Assembly (NCBI GenBank): GCA_027922465.2
Contig: BQMF02000480.1
Coordinates: 124,001-188,000, forward strand
Reading direction: 5' to 3'
From: Turritopsis dohrnii
Lineage: Eukaryota; Cnidaria; Hydrozoa; Anthoathecata; Oceaniidae
DNA: 64,000 bases
Shown here: in pieces, positions 22,841 to 31,387 of the stretch
How the letters are laid out: each line of letters opens with the position of its first letter
Numbering within the stretch: the stretch's first letter is position 1
Position numbers and translations under genes: made by a program
The notes under the pieces: model-generated
The model's input: only the letters and a program-made list of their open reading frames with translations
The model's database searches: none
Told to the model about the DNA's origin: nothing

Positions 22841-23210
22841 TACCGTATTTCGTTTAATAAACGCCGCCCTCTGATAAACGCCGCCCTCCATTAAACGCCG
22901 CACTTATAGCCGAACGTTTGTCGTAAACGCCGCCCTCTAATAAACGCCTCCCTCTATTAAACGCCGCATCTTGAAAATCGGTGTTTATTAGAAAACAGGT
23001 TAAACAAGAATTATAAAAAAGTTTTCATGTCATACAAGAGAACATTGCTCTTCTTGGACATTTTCGTAAACATATCTTTTGTGTAAAACATTTTCACACA
23101 ACCTTTTGTAACTTTTTTAAGGATAAGAAAGCATTATTATTTAAGTTTGCTTCGGTCCAATTTTTCATTTTGTAATAAACGCCGCGGCGTTTATTAGAGG
23201 AAATACGGTA
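22841..23210. mobile_element. MITE with internal AAACGCCGC repeats
   Basis: Ends TACCGTATTTC...GAAATACGGTA are inverted, with TA at each border that may be the TSD (Tc1/mariner-like or similar). Near the left end the unit TAAACGCCGCCCTC is repeated about six times, and the complement lies at the right end. It begins 24 bp after the stop of the NACHT-WD40 gene, so it may supply the 3' UTR. Confidence 0.75.
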
Positions 23211-23612
23211 AATGTTTATTTAATTTTGTCGCTTATTTCGTCGTATTTAATCGAAGTCACCTTATACTTAACATTAATTACAACCATGAAGTGTATCATG
23301 TATAACTCAGTAAGCAAGGCATATGATTTTACGTATAGTAGAAATATGTTGTGCTTTCATTTGCACCCTTGTATCAATGCAGCGAATATGAATACCTTGC
23401 TACATGCTAGAAACTAAAATTATATTTCCCCAGAAGATCAAGCCTTTGCATTTGCATCGAAATATTGTGCTGAAAATATCTAATACCTCGAAAAATAGCC
23501 ATGTGTTAGTCCTATCTTTACAGCCATTTTATGTAGCCTCTATTCTAGCCTTTAGAGATAGTATATTGCGGATTCCAGGACAAACACGCGCACACACACG
23601 CACACAAACGCA
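23211..23612. other. Non-coding stretch ending in a CA-rich microsatellite
   Basis: AT-rich sequence with a CA/CGCACA microsatellite at 23579-23618 that abuts the Polinton-1 left TIR and hides any 6-bp TSD. Confidence 0.6.
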
Positions 23613-23898
23613 CACACAAAATGTCTCAGCACCCCACCCCTTCTCCGCATGCTTCGAAAACTGTTGACATTAGCACTATCGTTGAAAACTGTTGACATCA
23701 GCACTATCGTCGAAAACCGTTGAAAACTGCTGACATCGTCGAAAACCGTCGAAATTGCTGACATACATATTGAATGAGTCAGGGGATTTCCTGACTTAGA
23801 AAATTCATTAAATGAATCAGGGAAACCCCTGACTCAGTTCTGTCGACTCGTAAAAAATTTCCAAGTTGAAAAAGTCTATATAATAAAGGATGTTGAGT
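23613..23898. repeat. Polinton-1 left terminal inverted repeat
   Basis: Matches the complement of 39934-40275. From outside in: ATGTCTCAGCACCCCACCCC, a GTCGAAAAC/CTGACAT minisatellite, two GAGTCAGG-type short palindromes, a TATATAATAAAGG box, and the first three codons of PolB. Confidence 0.93.
23879..23889 (+). promoter_or_regulatory. TATAATAAA start signal of PolB
   Basis: TATAATAAAGG directly precedes the ATG at 23890. The same box precedes other Polinton starts (28320, 34820, 61282; minus strand near 39953 and 59104). Confidence 0.55.
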
Positions 23899-26846
23899 AA
23901 CAAAACAGTTCGAGAATTGAGAACCCAAGCAAAAGAGCGTGGCTTTAAAGGGTACTATAAGCTTAGGAAGGCTGACCTCATCAATTTATTAGATGCTCCA
24001 GTAAGACCAGCTAGGAGAGCTGGAGTAAGGAAACCTCTTAGACAAGTCACTATACTCCCAAAGCCTGAATACATGGATATTTTTGGGGTTCAAGAGATGA
24101 TGAAGAACCGGTCAGTTGTAAAATCTAAACTGAACGAATGGCATGACTGGCTTGTGAGTTATGTACCAAAGTCAATTAAAGAGCCTTTACAGAACGCTTT
24201 CTCTAAAGCAAAAAGTGATATTTTAAAGTTGTACAACAATACAAAGGAAAAGCTTGGGTTAAAAAGTATGGTTGAAGAACAGGCGATGGAAGATACCAAC
24301 AACACAAGTATGAGTGATGATTTTATACCTATGAAGCATAAGCATGCACTACATAAAACTTTCCGAAGCTTTCGTATAGCTGGTATAGCAAAAGCTGATG
24401 TTGATGGATACTTCACACTAGTGAGAGCAAATGTGGAGAAATTAATGGAAGAGCAGGTTGAGGACATGGGGTCTGCTAAAGTACAACTTTCTCTATGGAT
24501 CATGTGGAAGAAGCGAGAGAAGCTTTTAATTCAACCTGAAGATGATGATACAAAAGGAGATAAATATGAATATATAAGGATAGACAAAGCTTTTAACAGC
24601 TTGATGATGAGAGTATTCCAAGGTAGTGACATGAAAGAGATATTGGATGAGATGTTTGCATATATCAAAACCCAAGTAGAGCATCCTGCATTACCAGAAA
24701 GCGGCTTCACCATCGATCACATCATGCATCTAGACGTAGACTTTCACAAGCTGCAGCTGATGAGAGGATCTTCATACATCGAACTACCATCCTGGATAGC
24801 GTCGAAAAAGGCAATCATCAACCCTAAAAACGATGATGAAGAATGCTTCAAGTGGGCTGTAATAGCAGCACTACATCATGAAGAGATTACTAGTCATTCA
24901 GAACGCATTTCAAAGCTACAGAAGTATGAGAATGAGTACAACTGGGATGGTTTAGAATTTCCTGTAGCAATAGACAAGATAGGAAAGTTCGAGAAGAATA
25001 ATCCTAACATTGGGGTGAACGTACTATATATTGAAGAAAAGTCTACAAAGAGGAGGATCAACACCACACGAGAATCTAATCGTAACATAAGCGCAAAGAA
25101 GCAAGTCAATCTGTTGATGGTTTGTGATGGAGAGAAGAAGCTCTATACAGCCATCAAGAATCTATCAAGGTTGTTGGCTCAAGAAAACACAAATCATAAA
25201 GGTGCACAACACTTTTGCATCAACTGTCTAAATGGTTTTCATAATGTAGAGTCACGAGACAAGCACTATGTCTGCTGCTCTGGCAATGAACAAGTTAGAG
25301 TGGAGATGCCTGGAGAGAAGGAAAAATGGTTGTATTATAACAATGGAGAGATGCAGTTCAGAGTACCTTTTGCTATCTATGCAGATTTCGATAGTCTTTT
25401 AGTACCCATGAAGGAAGATGGGAGAGAGAAGAACACAAAAACACTATCGAAGCACATACCTTCAGGATGGTGTACGTACAGCAAGTTTGCGTATGGAGAT
25501 GTGCAAGATCCTCTAAAAGTATACAGAGGTGAAGATTGTGTAAAGAAGTTTGTGGATCATCTGGAAGATGAAGTTAAGCGGTTGTATGCGACATTTCCAG
25601 AGCAGTCGATGATAGAACTGACGGATGTTCAGAAGCGTGATCATTGGGATGCAGAAACTTGTCACATATGTATGCAGCCATTTTCCGATCCTCAAAATCG
25701 CAAAGTCAGATATCACTGTCACTATACAGGTTTATATGGAGGTGCTGCACATAACAATTGCAACCTAAGATACAAGATCCCACATCATATCCCTATCATC
25801 TTTCACAACTTAAGTGGCTATGATGCACACCTCTTCACTAGAGATCTTGGGGAAAAGTACAACACGGAAGATATAGGATGCATCGCGGAAAATAGGGAAA
25901 AGTATATATCCTTCCATATCAAAATAGCAATACCACTTGCTGGTGTTTTCAACTCTGACGGTGCACAAGTGTACAAGAAGATCGAGCTGAGATTCATTGA
26001 CAGCTGTAGATTCATGGCATTAAGTTTGGATAAATTGTCCTCTAATCTTAGCGATGAGCAGTGCAGAAATCTTCGATGGTTTTACAAGGAAGATAGCATC
26101 TTTCAGTTGATGCGCCGCAAAGGTGTATATCCATACGAGTATATGGATAGTTTGCTGAGAGAGAGCTACCTCCAAAAGAAGCCTTTTACAGCAAGCTGAA
26201 CATGTGTGGTATAAGTGACACAGACTACAAACATGCACAACAGGTGTGGAGAACAAAAGGAGACGTGACAACACTTGGAGATTACCACGATGTGTACTTG
26301 GCAACGGACGTTCTACTGCTAGGAGATGTGTTTGAAACGTTTCGGGATACATGCTTGCATCACTACCAATTGGATCCACTCCATTTCTACACAGCACCCG
26401 GTTTGGCGTGGAAAGCAGCCTTGAAGTATACCCGAATAGAGTCAGAGCTGCTCACAGACATAGACATGCTGTTAATGTTCGAGAGAGGTATACGAGGAGG
26501 TATAACACAAGCTGTACATCGCTATGTAAAAGCAAATAACAAGTATATGGATGATCAATATGATCAGAAGGAGGAATCCTCATATGTAATGTACCTTGAT
26601 GCAAATAACCTTTACGGTTGGGCTATGGCATCAGACTTGCCAGCACATGGATTTCGATGGGTAAAAAATGTTGAGAAGTTCACACCTGAAGGTATTGCAA
26701 AGTTAGTTAACCCTTTGAATGCCAAGGCTTTTTCACCCAGCGACCAAAGACGTATATATACGTCATCGGAACTTTTTGCAGAATCCGATACCTTTTTATG
26801 TCAACGACCAATGACGTATATATACGTCCAATTCGCAACATCTTAG
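23890..26846 (+). pseudogene. Polinton-1 protein-primed DNA polymerase B, truncated
   Basis: This would replicate the element. The N-terminus is SAP/LEM-like (VRELRTQAKERGFKGYYKLR). A CINC...C zinc motif lies near 25220, ExoI FAIYADFDSL near 25371, an endonuclease-VII-like CHIC...HCHYTGLYGGAAHNNCN block at 25660-25765, and ExoII HNLSGYDAHL near 25803. A frameshift near 26140-26165 moves to a second frame with ExoIII YHDVYLATDVLLLGD (26284) and the motif A equivalent YLDANNLYG (26590). After about 26725 the polymerase sequence stops. The KxY and DTD catalytic motifs and the rest of the palm and thumb are absent, so it cannot synthesise DNA. The ATG lies inside the left TIR. Confidence 0.88.
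26749..26828. repeat. Twin 16-bp palindromes at the PolB truncation point
   Basis: GACGTATATATACGTC occurs at 26749-26764 and again at 26813-26828, preceded each time by GACCAA(A/T). The sequence between them is not polymerase-like. It may be a small foreign insertion or a deletion scar. Confidence 0.7.
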
Positions 26847-26891
26847 CGGCCATAATGAATGACACTCAGCAACAAATGACACACCGTGTCA

Positions 26892-27298
26892 ATGGTTAGC
26901 ATCTTAATAGGAGGGGCAGTAAGTGCAGCACTATTCACGTTTGGCAACTATGCAGAGAGGGCTCTTTCTGGTGATGAGGAAGCAGCAGCAGATCGAAAAG
27001 AACGTGCTATGGCAGCCGAAAAAAAAGAGACAAGCACAAATGCAATGGGATCGAGAGCGCGCGACACGCCTTGACTTTATCAACAACAGACTTCAACAAG
27101 AAAATAACGCCTCTGCGTACATCTCTGATCTTGATCGAGGTATGCTCGAGTACTACGAGGCAACACAACAGCGTCTCCCACCTTTACCCCCTAGGCCTAA
27201 CGGATTTTTATAACCCTTCTGAAGCTCAAAAGACTGGTGAATTGGTAGCGATCGCTGGAACTCTAGGTATTGTTGGATTTCTGCTCTACCGTATGTAA
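26892..27298 (+). pseudogene. Polinton-1 small protein with N- and C-terminal membrane segments
   Basis: Three overlapping frames give one decayed protein: an N-terminal hydrophobic segment (SILIGGAVSAALFTFGNYAE), a charged helix (AAADRKERAMAAEKK), RLDFINNRLQQENNASAYIS, and a proline-rich stretch. The C-terminus is DFYNPSEAQKTGEL followed by a hydrophobic tail (VAIAGTLGIVGFLLY). At least two frameshifts separate them. I recognise this as a recurrent Polinton gene of unknown function located next to integrase. Topology suggests a virion membrane component. The start Met is at 26892. Confidence 0.65.
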
Positions 27299-27301
27299 TA
27301 A

Positions 27302-28282
27302 ATGACTGAAACGTTGCGTGACATCTACTACAAACCAGAGAATCTGTGGAAAGGGAAGAAAGCCATTAAAGAGCTTCAGAAGGCTGCTGGATTTACTAGG
27401 AAACAATTGTTGAAGTGGCTAACTCATTAAGCTTTATATCAGATACATCTACCAAGGCCTAAGCACATCGACTATCCTCACTTTTACGTGACCAAGGTGA
27501 ACAAGATCCACAAGGCCGATCTTTTGTATCTTCCTCATGACAAAGTCTATCAGAATACGTACAAGTACGCTTTGAATGTGATCGATATTGCTTCAGGGTA
27601 TAAAGCGAGTAGACCTCTGAGAACGAAGAAGGCGAGCGACGTTGCAGAGATGTTTGCTGACATTTACGAAAAGGGTCCATTAAAGTGGCCTGAGAAGCTC
27701 TATGTAGATAACGGATCAGACTTCAAGTCGGAAACAGCCAAGGTCTTCCAGAAGCACGATGTCGAGGTGGTGAGAACTACAACAAAGCATAACCACAGAA
27801 AGCAAGCCTTTGTGAAAAACTTTAACAAACTCCTCGCGGAGAAACTTTTCCCTATACAAGATGCGCAGGAGTTGGAAGATCCAGAGAAAAACAGTACCAC
27901 TTGGGTAAAACACTACCAGAAAAGTGTGAGTCAACTGAACAACAATGTTCTTACTAGAACCGGCATGAAACCCTCTAAAGCGGTTAAACTGGAGGAAGTT
28001 CCGTTAAAAGTTGGGTTTTACCCGAAGGAAGAAACTTTACATGAAGCGGGATTATACCGCTATTTGCTAGCGCCGGGTGAGGAACATGACGACATAAAAC
28101 GACGCGCAACAGACAACAACTGGAGTCGGGAAACGTATCAGGTCGATAAGATATTGCAATACCAAAGTCAGCGTGTTTTGTACTACCTAGAAGATGGGCC
28201 GGAGAGATCTTTTGTACGTGAAGAACTTATGCTTATTCCAGAGGATACGGAAGTACCTCCAGAATACGTCAAAAAGTGGTAA
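27302..28282 (+). pseudogene. Polinton-1 retroviral-type integrase (RVE), inactive
   Basis: The integrase inserts the element into host DNA. The N-terminal helical region starts at the ATG at 27302 and is interrupted by an in-frame TAA at 27428-27430. The core then has KADLLYLPHD (first Asp) and LYVDNGSDF (second Asp). In the third position, AFVKNFNKLLAEKLF has Lys where the DDE glutamate belongs (VEN/VER in relatives). A C-terminal domain follows (YQVDKILQYQSQRVLYYLED), similar to a chromodomain or SH3-like fold. The stop codon and the lost Glu each predict loss of activity. Confidence 0.85.
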
Positions 28283-28319
28283 ATTAATTTTTTTTTTCGA
28301 GATTAGGGTCTTTGTTGCA

Positions 28320-28419
28320 TATAATAAAGATGTTACGTTTTGGGCAAATCGAAGTTTCAAGGAAGGACTTTAACTCTAATGTAGAACTTACCGATATTTA
28401 CACTATCGACAATGCGTGA
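28320..28419 (+). pseudogene. Truncated Polinton protein beginning MLRFG
   Basis: After a TATAATAAAG box (28320-28329), the ATG at 28330 opens a 29-residue frame (MLRFGQIEVSRKDF...). This start is characteristic of a longer Polinton protein of unknown function. The rest is deleted here, and a C-terminal part of a probable homologue survives in Polinton-2 at 63642-64000. Confidence 0.5.
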
Positions 28420-28489
28420 GAGCCTTCTCATTACCAGTGATGACGATGAGTAGAGACTTCAAAGTTAATGTTCTAACTTTGAAAATAAA

Positions 28490-28810
28490 ATGTCTACAGT
28501 GAAACAACGTTGAACAAGGTTGAAAGCAAAAGAAGAAGGTCTTCGAGGCTATTCTACGATGAACAAAAATGAACTTAATGAACTCTTGAGTGGTGGAATA
28601 AGGTACAAGCGGAACCAGCGCTCTATAGGAGTGCAGACAGAGTTCCCCGAGTGTCGCGAATGTGCACTGAATAGACTTTTTTGTAATATCTCGAAAAAGG
28701 CGTTTGTCAAAAGATAAATTTATACATCGCCAGCAGGTGAGGAGACTGATGTTGAAACCGGAGAGATCGTAGGCTATGAGGTTGACTGTACCAGGTATCG
28801 CTTCAGGTAA
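28490..28810 (+). pseudogene. Polinton-1 small SAP-like protein
   Basis: The frame from the ATG at 28490 (MSTVKQ) has an in-frame TGA at 28511-28513, then a SAP-like DNA-binding helix pair (LKAKEEGLRGYSTMNKNELN). Next comes RNQRSIGVQTEFPECRECAL with a C-x2-C. A stop at 28715-28717 precedes a C-terminal IYTSPAGEETDVETGEIVG that is still open to 28810 and matches the Polinton-2 copy at 63423. The SAP motif resembles the PolB N-terminus. It may bind element DNA. Confidence 0.6.
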
Positions 28811-28870
28811 ATGTCTCCACTTACTTAACGTCGAACGTTGGAAGTTTTTTTCTATAAATAAAAAAAAAAG

Positions 28871-29666
28871 ATGACTTTATCTATTCAACGGATTGGCAGC
28901 AGTCGAAGTACTTTTTGATGGACAAAACCAACCCTTCATTCATAGAGCCCAATTTGGTAAGTTCTTAGGGTTGAAACATATAGATACATCTGTTCCAGAT
29001 ACTATGAAGCGTGAGCAACTCACTAGAGCAGAACTTGAAGAGGGTGTCCATCAGATGGGACCCCTTGGGAGGTCGCGAAACCCCCACGATGTGTTCCTTT
29101 CCTTAGAGCTTGCTCTCTACATCGTAATGCGTAGTGAAAAACCTGCTGCGACTTTAGCCCGAAACTGGTTGCTTAAAGAGATTATCCCGACAGGCTTTAA
29201 TAAGCTGATCCAAGAAAAGCAAAATGCCATTGATGCAGAGCGGCAAAAAGTCGAAGAAGCTACGGCAGTTCTTGCTATACTCAACGACGATCTCATAGAG
29301 GCGCGGACTGAGCTTGTAGAGCGTGATCAAATAATTTCTGAGCTCGAACAACGCTACGTACCGCATCGAAAACCGATCGACAACATTCTTTGTGTTGTGG
29401 GGACGCGGAGCACTACTTCAACGCATCCGTACTACGTGATACGATGTCAGCGAAAGCAACTTAGGCAGAGATTGAATCTACTGCGGATCAAGTACCCTGA
29501 GATGGAAGAACTCGATAAATGCGAAGACGCCAACGCCGTACATGCATGGCACCGGTTGCGAGAAGATGTTCTGGGTAGGGAGAATTTCTATAAAAACCAT
29601 TTCACTCTACCCGATGTTGATACACGGGAATTGTTCGAGGGTATGTTCGAAATCGACATAACATAG
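28871..29666 (+). pseudogene. Polinton-1 MSV199/DUF3627 (Bro-like) protein
   Basis: Virus-type DNA-associated protein. The MSV199-like N-terminal domain (QPFIHRAQFGKFLGLKHIDT, then DVFLSLELALYIVMRS and RNWLLKEIIP) is followed by a coiled coil (EKQNAIDAERQKVEEA...ERDQIISELE). The C-terminal DUF3627-like domain reads YYVIRCQRKQLRQRLNLL, then CEDANAVHAWHRLRED. Compared with Polinton-2, two bases are missing just after the ATG at 28871, so the long frame opens only at 28893. About 30 bp coding for GVHQMGPLG is an extra insertion absent from the sister. Function is unknown. A role in element DNA replication or regulation is inferred from related viral proteins. Confidence 0.7.
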
Positions 29667-29698
29667 ATACTATGAAGCGCGAAATCAGAACTTGAAGA

Positions 29699-29721
29699 GG
29701 GGTCCCATCAGATGGGACCCC
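29699..29721. terminator. 11-bp-stem palindrome between convergent Polinton-1 genes
   Basis: GGGGTCCCATC-a-GATGGGACCCC lies 33 bp after the MSV199 stop and before the end of the convergent minus-strand gene. The sister element has a differently sequenced but base-paired equivalent at 62644-62662. It may be a transcript end signal. Confidence 0.6.
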
Positions 29722-29735
29722 TTGGAAGACGTCGT

Positions 29736-29759
29736 TTTGTAGCTTTACCAAGCTACAAA
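29736..29759. terminator. Second conserved hairpin, TTTGTAGCTT stem
   Basis: TTTGTAGCTT-tacc-AAGCTACAAA, a 10-bp stem with a 4-nt loop. The counterpart in Polinton-2 is at 62606-62625. Confidence 0.6.
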
Positions 29760-29808
29760 TCATGCTCCTGCAGAGCCGCCAGGCGATAAGGAGGAGGTGC
29801 CTCATACA

Positions 29809-30462
29809 TCATATAGCAGGTGCACTCGGGGTATCTGAACTGCTCACGAGCTTTTTTGCGATTTCTTCGCGACCTTCTTTCCTTCCACGTTCCAAAAGCT
29901 CTTGCTTCTGATGTTCGTAAAGCTGTTTGATCACCTTTCTTGACTGTTTGCGCAGATCTTGCTTCATACCTGTGTAGCGCTGTTTCTCTGCCATAATTCG
30001 AGTAAACTCAGGATGATCGATGGTACCGTCTTCGTAGACTTTTGATATTAGCACACGCAGACTGTCTAAAACGGTCTGCGCAGCGAATGCGATATCATGA
30101 TTTTTCTGTCTTTTTACATCGAAAATAGAGGCAGATTTTTGACCACCGCTCATTATTAGACCCACTACGAGAGCTGTCACACACAGCGCGATGCTCATCG
30201 AAGTATCCATTTCTGATACCAAGCATGCAATCTCACCACCAGAGAGTACAACATTCACCGCGATCAGAAAGTAAGATATATATTTCGCAACTGGTGACTA
30301 GTGTGATAATTAGCGCTCTAAAGATGTTCGACTTTCCAGTTCCCGAGATAGGTATGCTTCCGTCTCCTTCACCGTTTGAATTCTATAGTTTTTTGTGTAT
30401 CCATCCTCAGGGTCTGGTAAAACAGGATATAGCTTCTCCGTATTCACGTCGTACATTGCCAT
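29809..30462 (-). pseudogene. Polinton-1 membrane protein with charged C-terminal helix
   Basis: One gene in pieces: start MAMYDVNTEKLYPVLPDPED (ATG at 30462-30460), a charged region ending ESRTSLER at 30310, then the frame 30258-29809. The latter has a hydrophobic segment (SIALCVTALVVGLIM), the block SIFDVKRQKNHDIAF, a helix-rich middle, and a KEGREEIAKK C-terminus. The 61968-62578 gene of Polinton-2 is collinear with it. A recurrent Polinton family of unknown function, probably structural. A frameshift or small deletion at 30259-30310 breaks it. Confidence 0.65.
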
Positions 30463-30605
30463 CTGTTTATTTTTGCGCATCCAAAGCACGTCCAGTATCA
30501 CCCGCTATAACAGAACGTGCACTCGCCTGACTTTCTAAAGGCATACGGGCGTACATCCGCGTAGATATAGTCAATAGAGGTGTCTTTGAGGATCCCTTGT
30601 TCTAC
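30463..30605 (-). pseudogene. Scrambled remnants of the MYARM-type gene
   Basis: Two fragments match the gene at 60242-60748 but in the wrong order. On the minus strand, sequence for its residues 37 onward (30570-30600) comes before its start (MYARMPLESQASARSV, 30480-30560). In Polinton-1 they are also on the same strand as the coiled-coil gene, whereas in Polinton-2 that gene is opposed to it. The right junction fuses into the end of a lost minor capsid gene (TAAACAGATGG). A multi-step deletion-inversion is inferred. Confidence 0.65.
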
Positions 30606-31257
30606 TTGCAAGTTTTCCAAGAAGGCGTCCAAGTGCTTCGAGCTGCTTCTTCACCCATTGCTGTACACCAGCTCTTCCAGAAGCAGCAGGAGGAGGACTT
30701 CCTCGAGTAGGAGCACCACCACCTGTGAGAGAGGTTACTATCGTTGATATTACCAGCGAAAACGCTGTTAAGATTGAAACGATTGTGATCCCTTGCTCTC
30801 GAAAGAGGATACAAAGTTTCTCCCCTAGTGTTCTATCCTTCTGGAGTATTTTGAACACCGTCTCTTTGATGCACGACCATTAGCTAGACAACTCCTTGAG
30901 GTTACCACTGAGCACCTCTAGTCGATCTGCACACTCCGCTTTAAAATTGGAGAGTCGTCGCTTAATCTCTTCTTCCATTTCAGGATCACTTGTTTCACCT
31001 AGTTTATGTTCTTCTTTTGCTATTTCACTATCGATTTCGCCTAATTTTGCTAAGTTGTTTTCCAGATCTCCACGTATTCGTTTTAGTGCATCGTCTAAGC
31101 CCCTAAGTTCACTTAAAGTAAATTCAATCCCATGCTCGCTTAAGAACTCTTCCACCTCTAATGTTTTTGGGGTGCCTTGCTCGAGCATTTCACCCCATTT
31201 CACCTCCCTTGCATTTGAGATTTTGTCGAGGACTTGACTGTTATCCAAGCTATCCAT
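30571..31257 (-). pseudogene. Polinton-1 coiled-coil/membrane protein, C-terminal part
   Basis: It begins EMDSLDNSQVLDK after the 3-kb insertion. A long acidic-basic coiled coil (LDDALKRIRGDLENNLAKLG...) is followed by an in-frame stop at 30880-30882. The hydrophobic segment REQGITIVSILTAFSLVIST, a Gly/Pro-rich linker and an amphipathic helix (QQWVKKQLEALGRLLGKLAS) follow. The C-terminal membrane segments present in the sister gene (59111-60274) are deleted and replaced by scrambled sequence. It is a frequent Polinton gene of unknown function, plausibly virion-associated and membrane-active. Its N-terminal domain lies at 34400-34813 on the other side of the insertion. Confidence 0.7.
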
Positions 31258-31269
31258 TTCAATATTTGT

Positions 31270-31371
31270 ATTCCTGCGTAAGCAAGGAATACTTTGAAAC
31301 CGTTCGTGTTTTTTTTGTATTCCTGCGTAAGCAAGGAATACTTTGAAACCGTTCGTGTTTTTTTTGTTTTT
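31270..31371. repeat. Two 51-bp units with an internal hairpin
   Basis: GTATTCCTGCGTAAGCAAGGAATAC-type hairpin sequence plus TTTGAAACCGTTCGTG and T8, repeated twice identically, then poly-T to 31387. Confidence 0.85.
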
Positions 31372-31387
31372 TTTTTTTTTTTTTTTT

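Noticed and set aside
23601..23612. 6-bp target-site duplication of Polinton-1
   Set aside because: The hexamer before 23613 (AACGCA) and the one after 40275 (GAATTG) do not match, and the left flank is a CA microsatellite.
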